Below, piece by piece: positions 16,964-26,220 of a DNA stretch of 64,000 bases; the first letter of the stretch is position 1, and the number at the start of each line of letters is the position of its first letter. The notes under the pieces are model-generated. The model had not been told where the DNA came from, ran no database searches, and saw nothing but the letters and a program-made list of their open reading frames with translations. The position numbers and the translations under genes are program-made. The DNA is from Nesterenkonia aurantiaca (GTDB lineage Bacteria > Actinomycetota > Actinomycetes > Actinomycetales > Micrococcaceae): assembly GCF_004364585.1 (NCBI RefSeq), contig NZ_SOAN01000001.1, forward strand, positions 124,001 to 188,000, given 5' to 3'.

Positions 16964-19669
16964 TCAGCCGGTGTTCTGCAGACCGGCGGCCACGCCCTTG
17001 AGCGTGATCAGCAGCAGGTTGCGCGGATCATCGATCTCCTCGTCGGCGAGCTTGCCCGAGCGCAGCACCCGCAGGGCGCGCAGCTGGATCAGCGAGAGCG
17101 CGTCCACGTAGGGGTTGCGCAGCTGCACCGCGCGGCCCAGGACCTGATGCTTCTCCAGCAGCCGGGACTGATCGGTGATCGCCAGCACCCATTTGGAGGT
17201 CAGGTCGAACTCCTCGAGCACCACGGCGGTGAGGTCCTCGCGGTCCCCCAGCGCCAGGTACCGCTCGGCGATGCGCCGGTCGGTCTTGGCCAGGGACATC
17301 TCGATGTTGTCGATCAGGGCCCGGAACAGCGGCCATTCGGCGTAGGCCTGACGCAGCTGCGCAAGGTCCTGCACCGATTCCAGGGCGCTGCCCAGGCCGT
17401 ACCAGCCGGTGAGGTTGATCCGCGCCTGGCCCCAGGCGAAGTTCCACGGGATCGCGCGCAGGTCCTCGAGGGACTCCACCGAGAGTCCGCGCTTGGCCGG
17501 ACGGGAGCCGATGGCGAGCAGCCCGACCTCGTCCTGCGGGGTGACCTCGGCGAACCAGGGTGCGAAGCCCTCCGCGTTGACCAGTCCATGGAAGCGTTCC
17601 CGGGAGACGGCGTCCATCTTCTCGGCGAGCCCGGCGTAGCGCTGGGCCGCCTCGGCGTTGCGCCGCTCGGTCGAGGGCGCAGAGGCCATCAGCGTGGCGG
17701 CGGCGACCTGCTCGATGTGGCGCAGCGCGATCTCCGGGTTGCCGTAGCGCGCGGAGATCACCTCTCCCTGCTCGGTGACCTTGAAGCGCAGGTCCACCGA
17801 GTGCGGGGGCTGCGCGAGGATCGCCCGGTTCGCGGGTCCGCCGCCGCGGCCCAGCGCGCCGCCGCGACCGTGGAACTGGGTGAGCGTGATGTCGTGCTTG
17901 ATCCCCCAGGCGGAGATCTTCTCCTGCGCCTCATACAGGGCGAGGGTCGCGGAGACCGGGCCGACGTCCTTGGCGGAGTCCGAGTAGCCCAGCATGACCT
18001 CCATGCGCCGGCCGGTCTGCTCCAGCCGGGCCTGCACGGCCGGGTTGGTCAGCATCTCCTCGAGGATCTGCGGGGCGTTGCGCAGGTCCTCGTAGGTCTC
18101 GAACAGCGGGATGACGTCGAGCACCGGGGCGTTCTCGGGGCCGCCGAGGGCCTTCTCGGCGAGCGTGTAGACATCGGCGAGGTTCTGCGCGGACTGGGTG
18201 AAGGACACGATGTAGCGTCGGGCCGCGTCCACGCCGTAGCGCTGCTGCACCGAGGCGATCGCGCGGAAGGTCTCGAGCACCTCTTCCCCCGGCACCGCCA
18301 TCTTCTCCACCGACTTGGGATCCTGCAGCCAGGTCAGGGTCTGGGCGTGCACCTTGGAATGCTGACGGACCTCGAGCTCGGCGAGGTGGAAGCCGAAGGT
18401 CTGGACCTGCCAGATCAGCTCCTGCAGGTCGCCATAGGCGGCCCGGTTCGCGCCGGCTTCCACCAGCGAGTCCTGGACCACGCGCAGGTCATTGATCAGC
18501 TCCTCGGGCACCGCGTAGGCCAGATCGGCGTTGCGGTCCCGGGTGGCCTGGATCCGGCCGGTGATCGCGAGCAGCACCTGGCGGTGCGGCTCCCCCGGGG
18601 AGTGCTGGGATGCCTGCTCGGCGAGCTCCTCGGAGAGCTGGCGCTGTCGGTTCCACAGCGCCTCGAGCTTGCGGCTCGGCCGGGTGTAGCGGTCATCGAG
18701 GGTCAGCGACATGCCGGTGCGGCGCGCACGTTCCTCGTGGTCTGCCAGAACCCGGTCGGCGGCCTGGGCCACGGCCTTGCGGGTGATCGTGGCGGTGACG
18801 TTGGGGTTGCCGTCCCGGTCTCCGGCGATCCAAGACCCGAGTCGGATGAAGGCCGGGGCCTTGGGCGCCTGCGCGCCGGAGGCCTCGCCCTGGAGCCAGT
18901 CGTCCATCCGGCGGTAGGCCTGGGTGAACACCGAGGAAAAGGATGAGTCGAAGATTCCCAGCGCGGTGCGGACCTCATCCAGCGGCGAGGGGCTGGAGAC
19001 GCGCAGCTGCGCGGTGCGCCACATGTTGTCGATCTCTTCGAGAAGCTCGCGGCGGTTCTTGGCGAGCTCGGTGGGTCCGACCCGTGGATCATCGCGCACG
19101 TCCAGGAGCGCGCCGATGCGACGGACCGAGGCGGTGATCGCGTTGCGTCGGGCCTCGGTGGGGTGGGCGGTGAGCACCGGGTGGAAGCGCAGCTCCTTGA
19201 GCCGGCGCTCGGCCTCGCGCTCCCCGACCTCGGCAGCAAGGTGGGTGAAGGCCGCGGCCACCGAGTCGCTGGGCTGCTGCTGCGCGAGCGGGAGCTCCCC
19301 GTCGCGAGTGCGCAGGGTGCGCACGCGGTGCTGCTCCTCGGCGAGGTTCGCGAGCAGGAAGTAAGAGGTGAAGGCGCGGGCGACCTCTTTGGCCCGTTCT
19401 GCGGAGAAGGAGGAGACGAGCTCCTCGGCGCGTTCCAGCGTCTCGCCGCTGGTGTCCTCGAGCGCGGCGATGGTCAGCTCCCGCAGCGCCTCGACGTCGG
19501 CGAGCAGACCCTCGGAGCCGTACTCCTGGAGCACCTGGCCGAGCAGACCGCCGAGCAGGCTGACGTCGCGGCGCATCGCCTCGGGCACCTCGTGGGTGGC
19601 CTGGACACGGGTGATGCTGCCGGTGGCCGGCGAGCTCGCCTGCGAAGGGGCGGGTGTTTCCTGGGGCAT
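16964..19669 (-). CDS. ppc: Phosphoenolpyruvate carboxylase
   Basis: 901 residues. Anaplerotic enzyme that makes oxaloacetate from PEP and bicarbonate. Visible motifs: catalytic His169 in LTAHPTEARRN, GSWIAGDRDGNPNV, the Lys of GYSDSAKDVG, the mobile-loop FHGRGGALGRGGGP near the middle, and the C-terminal QNTG that is nearly invariant. The frame is open to 19795, but the ATG at 19669 has AAGGAG seven bases upstream and gives a normal N-terminus. Monocistronic; the 208 bases to dnaG hold its leader and no other gene. Confidence 0.96.
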   Translation of the reverse strand: MPQETPAPSQASSPATGSITRVQATHEVPEAMRRDVSLLGGLLGQVLQEYGSEGLLADVEALRELTIAALEDTSGETLERAEELVSSFSAERAKEVARAFTSYFLLANLAEEQHRVRTLRTRDGELPLAQQQPSDSVAAAFTHLAAEVGEREAERRLKELRFHPVLTAHPTEARRNAITASVRRIGALLDVRDDPRVGPTELAKNRRELLEEIDNMWRTAQLRVSSPSPLDEVRTALGIFDSSFSSVFTQAYRRMDDWLQGEASGAQAPKAPAFIRLGSWIAGDRDGNPNVTATITRKAVAQAADRVLADHEERARRTGMSLTLDDRYTRPSRKLEALWNRQRQLSEELAEQASQHSPGEPHRQVLLAITGRIQATRDRNADLAYAVPEELINDLRVVQDSLVEAGANRAAYGDLQELIWQVQTFGFHLAELEVRQHSKVHAQTLTWLQDPKSVEKMAVPGEEVLETFRAIASVQQRYGVDAARRYIVSFTQSAQNLADVYTLAEKALGGPENAPVLDVIPLFETYEDLRNAPQILEEMLTNPAVQARLEQTGRRMEVMLGYSDSAKDVGPVSATLALYEAQEKISAWGIKHDITLTQFHGRGGALGRGGGPANRAILAQPPHSVDLRFKVTEQGEVISARYGNPEIALRHIEQVAAATLMASAPSTERRNAEAAQRYAGLAEKMDAVSRERFHGLVNAEGFAPWFAEVTPQDEVGLLAIGSRPAKRGLSVESLEDLRAIPWNFAWGQARINLTGWYGLGSALESVQDLAQLRQAYAEWPLFRALIDNIEMSLAKTDRRIAERYLALGDREDLTAVVLEEFDLTSKWVLAITDQSRLLEKHQVLGRAVQLRNPYVDALSLIQLRALRVLRSGKLADEEIDDPRNLLLITLKGVAAGLQNTG

Positions 19670-19877
19670 GTGAATCTCCTTCTCGGATGCTTCACGTGAC
19701 CCCATCGTCACGCTGATGAACTTGTCCTGCTTCTGAGCTGCAATGACGTCTGGACGTCCGGGACAGCGGCGGCGCCCCGACCTGGCTGCGCTCACTGTGT
19801 CCGAGGCAACACGTTATCAAGCCTGGTGGCTGCCTCGAAGTCGGCCGTCATCCGGCTGGACGGAAAGGTGCCGCGGG

Positions 19878-21827
19878 TCAGCCCCATTCCGCTTCTCGCA
19901 GCGCGCGACGGCGGTGCTCCAGCTCCATCAGCTCGCGGTTCAGCGCCTGGTGCTCCTCGGGATTGTGCGAGGCGTCCATGCGCTGGAGCCGGCCCAGCAG
20001 GTTGGCCTTCTGGTGGGTGATCTTGAGCTCGACCAGCCGGTTGAGGATGGACTGGCAGTACTTCTCCAGATGTTCGTCGCTGTTGGTGGGCAGCGAGGTC
20101 ACGGCGAGCTCGGAGACGAAGGACTTGATCGGCTCCGGCACCTCGTCACGCACCGCCTGGACCCAGTTCCGCGGGTCCGAGGCGGAGGCGGCGGCGATCC
20201 GCACGCCGTCGTGGATGGCCTGGTGCACCGGTGCGGTGAAGCGGACCGTGAAGATCTCCTCCCACTGCTCTGCCGTGAGGTGGGTGGGGTGCTGCAGGAT
20301 CACCTCCAGCGCCTGGCGTTCCATGAGCACGGCAGGGTCGCGGGTGTCCGGGCGCGGGTAGCCCGGGGCGCTGCGGCGCAGCTGCTCCCCGGCCTGCTCG
20401 CCGTGGCTCGGGCTGCCGCTGCGCTGGTCTCCCTGACGCTGATTCGGCTGGCCCTGGTTGTTCGCGGCGGCCTTCTCCGCCTCCAGGTGGGGCGAGGGCT
20501 GGTGCTTCTGCGCGTAGGCGACCGCGCGGGCGACGTCGTCCATCTCGGCGCCGAGCCAGCCGGCCAGCTCACGGGTGTACGCCGGGCGCATGGCCGGGTC
20601 CTTGATCGCACCGACGATCGGGGCGGTGGCTCGCAGCGCGCCGACCCGGCCCTCGATGGTGTTGAGGTCGAATTCGCGCAGTTTGGCCCGGATGGCGAAC
20701 TCGAAGAGCGGGGTCTTGGAGTTGATCAGCTCACGCACCGCGTCATCGCCGCGGTGCTGACGGATGTCGCAGGGGTCCATGCCCTCGGGGCCCACCGCGA
20801 TGAAGGTCTTGGCGAGGAACATGTGGTCCTCCTTGAACGCCTTCAGCGCCGCCTGCTGGCCGGCCGCATCGCCGTCGAAGGTGAAGATCACCTCACCGGC
20901 GCCGCCCTCATCGGAGATCAGCCGGCGCGCGATCCGGATGTGGCCTTCGCCGAACGCGGTGCCGCAGGTCGCGACCGCGGTCTCGACTCCGGCCACGTGG
21001 CAGGCCATGACGTCGGTGTATCCCTCCACCACGACGAGCTGGCGCTGCTTGGCGACGTGGCGCTTGGCGTGCTCGATCCCGTAGAGCACCTGCGACTTCT
21101 TATAGATCGCGGTCTCGGGCGAGTTCAGGTATTTCGGACCCTTGTCGTCCTCGTAGAGGTGGCGGCCACCGAAGCCCACGGTGTTGCCGGTCATGTTCCG
21201 GATCGGCCACATCAGCCGGCCGCGGAAACGGTCGTAGATGCCGCGCCCGCCGGAGGAGAACATCCCGGTCTCGGTGAGCTCCTCGTCGGTGAAGCCCTTG
21301 GCGCGCAGGTGTTTGAGCAGGTTGTCCCAGCCCTTGGGGGCGTAGCCCACGGAGAACTGGGCGGCGTGTTCGCGGGTGAAGCCGCGGCCGGTGAGCATCT
21401 CGCGGGCGGTCTGCGCCTCGGGACTCTGCAGCGCGGCCTGGAAGAACTCATCGGCGATCTTGTGCGCGTCCAGCAGCCGCTGGCGGCGCCCGATCTCTGC
21501 CTTGTCGGGGCCCTTGCCGCCGTCCTCGTAGCGCAGCTCGATGCCCAGCCGGCCGGCGAGCTTCTCCACGGTCTCCTGAAAGCTGGTGTGGTCCATGCCC
21601 ATCAGGAACGCGATCACATCTCCGGATTCCCCGCAGCCGAAGCAGTGGAAGGTCCCGACCCCTGGGCGGATGTGGAAGCTCGGGGAGCGTTCGTCGTGGA
21701 AGGGGCACAGGCCCTTCCAGGATCCGATGCCGGCACCCTTGAGCGTCACATACTGCTCGACGACCTCGCGAAGGTCTGCGCGCTCACGGACGGCATCGAT
21801 GTCTTCACGTTTGATCAGTCCGGCCAT
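19878..21827 (-). CDS. dnaG: DNA primase
   Basis: 649 residues. Order: CHC2 zinc-binding domain with Cys41, His44, Cys62 and Cys65 (CPFHDERSPSF and CFGCGESGD), the primase core with Toprim motifs (VVVEGYTDVMAC near 267 and TFDGDAAGQQAA near 318), and a C-terminal helicase-interaction part with a Gln/Pro-rich linker around 480-510. It lays RNA primers at replication forks with DnaB. The gene stands beside dgt and dus, a common actinobacterial housekeeping neighbourhood. Confidence 0.96.
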   Translation of the reverse strand: MAGLIKREDIDAVRERADLREVVEQYVTLKGAGIGSWKGLCPFHDERSPSFHIRPGVGTFHCFGCGESGDVIAFLMGMDHTSFQETVEKLAGRLGIELRYEDGGKGPDKAEIGRRQRLLDAHKIADEFFQAALQSPEAQTAREMLTGRGFTREHAAQFSVGYAPKGWDNLLKHLRAKGFTDEELTETGMFSSGGRGIYDRFRGRLMWPIRNMTGNTVGFGGRHLYEDDKGPKYLNSPETAIYKKSQVLYGIEHAKRHVAKQRQLVVVEGYTDVMACHVAGVETAVATCGTAFGEGHIRIARRLISDEGGAGEVIFTFDGDAAGQQAALKAFKEDHMFLAKTFIAVGPEGMDPCDIRQHRGDDAVRELINSKTPLFEFAIRAKLREFDLNTIEGRVGALRATAPIVGAIKDPAMRPAYTRELAGWLGAEMDDVARAVAYAQKHQPSPHLEAEKAAANNQGQPNQRQGDQRSGSPSHGEQAGEQLRRSAPGYPRPDTRDPAVLMERQALEVILQHPTHLTAEQWEEIFTVRFTAPVHQAIHDGVRIAAASASDPRNWVQAVRDEVPEPIKSFVSELAVTSLPTNSDEHLEKYCQSILNRLVELKITHQKANLLGRLQRMDASHNPEEHQALNRELMELEHRRRALREAEWG

Positions 21828-21973
21828 GGCTCTAATCTACTCGGCGGGGCCAAATGGCGGCGGCGGTCTTCGGCCCTGTGGAATGCGGCCGGCCAGGGGT
21901 GCGGCGCTGTGCAGCGACCCGGATGATCGGCTCGACGCGGAGGATCGGGCGGCACCTCGTTAGGCTGGGCAGC

Positions 21974-22471
21974 ATGACTGAGCTTTCCGGACGTGAGCGG
22001 GTGCAGGCCGACGCCGATTCCCGCGCGGTGACCCTTGAATTCGTCCAGCGCGGACCCGCCTCCTCCCTGGAGGAGGCCGCCGAGAACCTCGGGGTCTCGC
22101 CGCGGGAGATCGTGAAGACCCTGGTCGCGAAGGCCAAACTGACCCAGTCCTCCACCGAGCACAGCTACGTGGTGGCGCTGATCCCCGGGGACAAGCAGGT
22201 GGACTGGGCGAAGCTGCGCCGACTGGCGGGGATGAAGAAGATGTCGATGACCGCGCCGGAGGAGGCTGTGGCGGCCACCGGGTACCACCCGGGCACGATC
22301 ACGCCGTTCGGCGCCCACACCCCCGAGGGGAAGATGTGGCCGGTCTACGCCGATGAATCGATCTCCGGGCGGATCGCGATGGGAGCCGGTGAACCGGATC
22401 TGAACCTCTTCGTGGAGGCCGAGGAGCTGTTCGCAGCCTTCGACGTCGTCCTCGGCGACATCGGCAAGTAG
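21974..22471 (+). CDS. YbaK/EbsC family aminoacyl-tRNA deacylase
   Basis: 165 residues from ATG 21974; the frame is open upstream, but the earlier codons have no family character. The domain runs through most of the protein: LVAKAKLTQSSTEHSYVVALIPGDKQVDWAKLR, then GYHPGTITPFGAHTPE, the YbaK/ProX substrate-pocket segment. These proteins hydrolyse mischarged tRNA (often Cys-tRNA-Pro) in trans. Exact specificity cannot be told. It converges on the dgt gene with an inverted repeat between them. Confidence 0.88.
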   Translation: MTELSGRERVQADADSRAVTLEFVQRGPASSLEEAAENLGVSPREIVKTLVAKAKLTQSSTEHSYVVALIPGDKQVDWAKLRRLAGMKKMSMTAPEEAVAATGYHPGTITPFGAHTPEGKMWPVYADESISGRIAMGAGEPDLNLFVEAEELFAAFDVVLGDIGK

Positions 22472-22484
22472 CGCCGCTCCCCGA

Positions 22485-22564
22485 TTTCGTTGAGGGGCTG
22501 ATTCTCCGAGTAGTTCAGGGGTCCAGCCGCATGAGATGCCCGGAAAATCCGCCCCTCAACGAGA
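22485..22564. repeat. Long-range inverted repeat between converging genes
   Basis: CGTTGAGGGGC (22488-22498) is matched by its perfect complement at 22551-22561, with one more pair outside and a 52-base loop. It lies between the deacylase gene and the dgt gene, which converge. It may be a terminator, although the loop is long, or part of a dispersed palindromic element. Confidence 0.5.
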
Positions 22565-22590
22565 AGAAGGCCGCACCTCCACCGCGAGGG

Positions 22591-23913
22591 TCAGGCGAAG
22601 AGGCGGTTGAAGACCGGGCGGCCGTGGACCAGGGTGGCGTACCATTCCAGCGCCGCGCCGTCGGTGAGCGAGGCGATCTGGTCGATGATCGCGCGCTGCC
22701 GTGCCGCCTCATCGGAGGCCGCGTGGAAGTCGGCCTGGAAAGGCGGCTCCAGGAACTGGTCGCCGGTCTCGCTGAGCAGCCCGTGCAGACCCTCGATGAC
22801 CTCGCGCTGCCGGGCGTAGACCGGCTTCTGCTCGCGGGAGGCCATGATGTAGGTCGCCGCGATGCCCTTCATCAGCGAGACCTCCTCCATCGTCTCCTCC
22901 GGGACCACCAGGTCAGCCTCGTGACGGACCAGCGGGCGGTCACCGTAGACCTCGCGGGTGGCGGAGAAGATGGCGTGGGAGAACCGCCCGATCAGCTCGC
23001 TGGTCATGTTCTTCAGCGCGGCCAGCGCCCGGCGCGAGCCGTCAGACTCCCCCACCCAGGAATCCGCCGTGGAGAGCCGATCCAGCGCCGCCTCGATCCG
23101 GGCCGGGTCGGTCTCGGGCAGATACCAGTCGCGGGTGGTCTGGACCACGCGACGGCGCTGCAGCGGGTCGGCGAGGAACTTCAGCTGGAACCGGCCGTTG
23201 ACCACGCCGTCCTCGATGTCGTGCACCGAATACGCGATATCGTCCGCGGCGTCCATCACCTGGGCCTCCATGGACTTGCGCCGACCCTCGACCCCCTCCC
23301 GGATCCAGGTGAAGACCTCGACGTCGTCCTCGTAGGCGCCGAACTTCGCACTGCGGCTGCCATCGGGCAGGGTCGGGGCCTCATCGGCGCGCCAGGGGTA
23401 CTTCACCGCGGCGTCCAACGAGGCGCGGGTCAGGTTCAGCCCGGCGGAGCGGCCGTCGGGGTGGAAGCGCTTGGTCTCCAGCCGGGTCAGCAGCCGCAGC
23501 GTCTGGGCGTTTCCCTCGAACCCGCCGTACGGCGCGGCCAGCGCGTTGAGCACCGTCTCCCCGTTGTGCCCGAAGGGCGGATGGCCCAGGTCGTGGGAGA
23601 GGCAGGCGGCGTCGACGACGTCGGGGTCACAGCCCAGCAGCCGGCCAAGGTCCCGGCCCACCTGGGCGACCTCCAGCGAGTGGGTCAACCGGGTGCGGGA
23701 GAAGTCATCGACGTCGGGCGAGACCACCTGGGTCTTCGCGCCGAGCCGGCGCAGCGCAGAGGAGTGCAGCAGCCGGGCCCGGTCCCGCTCGAAGCTGGAG
23801 CGGTACACCGACTTGCCGTGTTCGGGCACCCAGCGGGCCTCGTCGGCCTCGGTGTATCCCGGACGCAGGGCCGCGTAGCCGCCCTCTACTCGCTCCACGT
23901 TCTGCGCAGTCAT
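22591..23913 (-). CDS. dgt: Deoxyguanosinetriphosphate triphosphohydrolase-like protein
   Basis: 440 residues of the HD superfamily. Metal ligands: His78 in THSLEVAQ, His107-Asp108 in LSHDLGHPPFGHNGE, and a later Asp in DAADDIAYSVHD. It removes triphosphate from dNTPs. The length and the N-terminal segment (RSSFERDRARLLHSSALRRL) match type-2 dNTPases that accompany dnaG in actinobacteria. dusB lies just upstream on the same strand (10-base gap), so the two are cotranscribed. Confidence 0.94.
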   Translation of the reverse strand: MTAQNVERVEGGYAALRPGYTEADEARWVPEHGKSVYRSSFERDRARLLHSSALRRLGAKTQVVSPDVDDFSRTRLTHSLEVAQVGRDLGRLLGCDPDVVDAACLSHDLGHPPFGHNGETVLNALAAPYGGFEGNAQTLRLLTRLETKRFHPDGRSAGLNLTRASLDAAVKYPWRADEAPTLPDGSRSAKFGAYEDDVEVFTWIREGVEGRRKSMEAQVMDAADDIAYSVHDIEDGVVNGRFQLKFLADPLQRRRVVQTTRDWYLPETDPARIEAALDRLSTADSWVGESDGSRRALAALKNMTSELIGRFSHAIFSATREVYGDRPLVRHEADLVVPEETMEEVSLMKGIAATYIMASREQKPVYARQREVIEGLHGLLSETGDQFLEPPFQADFHAASDEAARQRAIIDQIASLTDGAALEWYATLVHGRPVFNRLFA

Positions 23914-23923
23914 GGACCCAACC

Positions 23924-25141
23924 CTATCCGCCGGAGATGTCGACCTCTGCGGCCTGGATCATCTCGCGCTGCACCTCGTTGAGCTCCTGGGACTCCAGCC
24001 AGTCCTGCGGCAGGTGCACCTTCTTGGGTGATCCGGCGCGGCCCCGCGGGCCCTCGGCGTCGGCCCCGGGGTAGCTCAGGGACTGGTCCAGCTGGCCGAG
24101 CAGGTCTTCAAGCTGGGCCATGGACTCCACGGCCACCAGCTGGGTGCGCAGCTGCGAGCCCACCGCGTAGCCCTTGAAGTACCAGGCCACATGCTTGCGG
24201 ATGTCCTGCATGGCCTTGCGCTCGTCGCCGTCGAAGTACGGGACCAGCATCTGCGCGTGGCGCAGCAGGGTGGCCGAGACCATCGGCAGATCCGGACGGT
24301 GCCGCTCCGCGCGGCCCTCGAAGGCGGCCTGGAGATCACCGAAGAGCCAGGGTCGGCCCTGGCAGCCGCGGCCGACGACGACGCCGTCCACCCCGGTCTG
24401 CTCCACCATCGCGAGGGCATCCTCAGCGGACCAGATGTCCCCGTTGCCCAGCACCGGGATGTCAGGCAGAGACTCGCGCAGCGCGGCGATCGCGGACCAG
24501 TCGGCCTGCCCGGAGTAGTGCTGCCGGGCAGTGCGCCCATGCAGTGCCACCGCGGCCACGCCGGAGTCTCGGGCGACCTTGCCGGCCTCGATGAAGGTCA
24601 GGTGGTCCTCGTCGATGCCCTTGCGCATCTTCACGGTCACCGGGATGTTCGCCTTGGCGGCTTCGCGCACCGCGGTGGCGACGATGGACTCGAAGAGCCG
24701 GATCTTCCAGGGCAGCGCGGAGCCGCCGCCCTTGCGGGTGACCTTGGGGACCGGGCAGCCGAAGTTCATGTCGATGTGATCGGCCCGGCCCTCCTCGACC
24801 AGCATCCGCACCGCGTGGCCGGTGGTGACCGGGTCCACCGAGTACAGCTGCACCGAGCGTGGGACCTCGTCGGGTTCATGCTTGATGATCCGCAGCGATT
24901 CGGGCCGACGCTCCACCAGGGCGCGCGCGGTGACCATCTCATTGACGAAGAGTCCGCCGCCGTAGTCGCGGCAGAGCCGCCGGAAGGCGGTGTTGGTGAT
25001 CCCGGCCATCGGGGCCAGCACCACCGGGGTCTGCACCGTGATCGGTCCCAGGTTCAGCGGGGGCAGCAGCGCGGTGCTCGACGGGGAGCCCGGCGCGGCG
25101 GCGGCACCGGGCACGGCGGTCTCGGTGGCCTCGACGGTCAT
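23924..25141 (-). CDS. dusB: tRNA-dihydrouridine synthase (DusB-like)
   Basis: 405 residues. FMN-dependent TIM barrel that reduces uridine in tRNA. Visible: VLAPMAGITNTAFRRLCRDYG (40-60), the catalytic Cys129 in MNFGCPVPKVTRKGGGSAL, KMRKGIDEDH, the His of ALHGRTARQHYSG and GNGDIWS. The C-terminal ~80 residues carry the tRNA-binding helical domain (KHVAWYFKGY). The N-terminal ~25 residues are Ala/Pro-rich and probably disordered. The gene is 11 bases from the GNAT gene upstream. Confidence 0.94.
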   Translation of the reverse strand: MTVEATETAVPGAAAAPGSPSSTALLPPLNLGPITVQTPVVLAPMAGITNTAFRRLCRDYGGGLFVNEMVTARALVERRPESLRIIKHEPDEVPRSVQLYSVDPVTTGHAVRMLVEEGRADHIDMNFGCPVPKVTRKGGGSALPWKIRLFESIVATAVREAAKANIPVTVKMRKGIDEDHLTFIEAGKVARDSGVAAVALHGRTARQHYSGQADWSAIAALRESLPDIPVLGNGDIWSAEDALAMVEQTGVDGVVVGRGCQGRPWLFGDLQAAFEGRAERHRPDLPMVSATLLRHAQMLVPYFDGDERKAMQDIRKHVAWYFKGYAVGSQLRTQLVAVESMAQLEDLLGQLDQSLSYPGADAEGPRGRAGSPKKVHLPQDWLESQELNEVQREMIQAAEVDISGG

Positions 25142-25152
25142 CGGCTCCCCGC

Positions 25153-26121
25153 TCAGGCTGCGTCTTTGGCGTAGATGAGCGCCTCGAAGTCGTACTCGGC
25201 CTCACCGGCTGCGATGAGCTCATCGGTGACGGCCTTCAGCGGCACCATGGCGTCGTCGACCTCGACCTTGACCGGGAAGTGCGCCGAGAGCAGCGCGAGC
25301 ATCGCCCGGCAGGCGGTCTCGGCGTCGGGGTCCTGAAGGGCGGTGTTCCAGCCCAGCAGCACGTCGGCGGGCTCGTCGGTGCGCTCGGAGGTGTAGCTGA
25401 TCGCGAAGGCCAGGATCCCGTTGTCTCCGCCCTCGGAGGTGTCGCGCAGCACCACGGCCCCCGAGGCGCCGGTCTCCGGGCCCAGCAGCATCTGCTGCGC
25501 CTTGCCGATGGTCATCTCGGCGCGGTCCCAGGAGTGCACGGTGTTGTAGAAGTCCGCGACCAGCTGGGTGAGCTCCACCGATCCGGTGGCGAGGTCTTCG
25601 AGATCGAGTCCCGCGCTGTCCAGATCCGGCAGCGAGATCGCGCCCGGCTGGACGACCACCTGGCGGGAGGCCTGGATCTTGGTGAAGCCGTTGTCCTTCA
25701 GGAAGCACTGGGCGGCGGAGCGCTTGGCCACCCGGGCCTTCAGCGACTGGACCGCACAGTTGGGGACCTCCGCCTCCAGGATCTGCAACATCTGCGCGCC
25801 GACGCCGCGACGGCGATGGTCCGGCGCGACCTCGGCGTAGAAGGAGAGCCGGTCCGGGTGCAGCGAGGAGCGGAAGATCGTCGCCGCGGCCACGGGCAGG
25901 CCCGCGTCCTCGGCCACGATGCAGCGGGACCAGGGCTCGTTAGAAGAGGGCCGCAGCAGGCTGCGGTCCTGGTGGTGCATCGAGCTCTCCGGGTCTCCCC
26001 AGACCTGGAGCAGCTTCAGGTCGTCGCCGTCGGCCCAGGGCCGCACGGTGAGGCCGGAGTCCAGGGTCAGCCGGGCCGGGTTCACGGGGTGAGCCGCGAC
26101 GTCGCGCTCAGTACTCATCAC
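25153..26121 (-). CDS. Tandem GNAT N-acetyltransferase
   Basis: 322 residues. The first half is a full GNAT domain with the acetyl-CoA motif ending in VAPDHRRRGVGAQMLQILE (near 94-112) and the tail LKDNGFTKI. The second half (about 175-322) has the spacing of a second, degenerate GNAT domain without a clear Q/RxxGxG/A. Two-domain GNATs of this size are common in actinobacteria, mycothiol synthase being the best known, but nothing here identifies the substrate. It is followed by dusB and dgt on the same strand. Confidence 0.78.
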   Translation of the reverse strand: MMSTERDVAAHPVNPARLTLDSGLTVRPWADGDDLKLLQVWGDPESSMHHQDRSLLRPSSNEPWSRCIVAEDAGLPVAAATIFRSSLHPDRLSFYAEVAPDHRRRGVGAQMLQILEAEVPNCAVQSLKARVAKRSAAQCFLKDNGFTKIQASRQVVVQPGAISLPDLDSAGLDLEDLATGSVELTQLVADFYNTVHSWDRAEMTIGKAQQMLLGPETGASGAVVLRDTSEGGDNGILAFAISYTSERTDEPADVLLGWNTALQDPDAETACRAMLALLSAHFPVKVEVDDAMVPLKAVTDELIAAGEAEYDFEALIYAKDAA

Positions 26122-26220
26122 ATTTCCTTAGACGAGAGCAGTAGATGTCGTTCAGACCAAACAAGCAATGGTAGTCCCGCACCCGCGCCCGGACAAAGCG
26201 CGCGCCGCCCTGCCGCCGGC

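Noticed and set aside
14822-18946. 1374-codon open frame on the plus strand
   Set aside because: It is antisense to prolyl oligopeptidase and PEP carboxylase, whose motifs are all intact; the sequence is Gly/Arg/His-rich with no domain. Long antisense frames are expected at this GC content.
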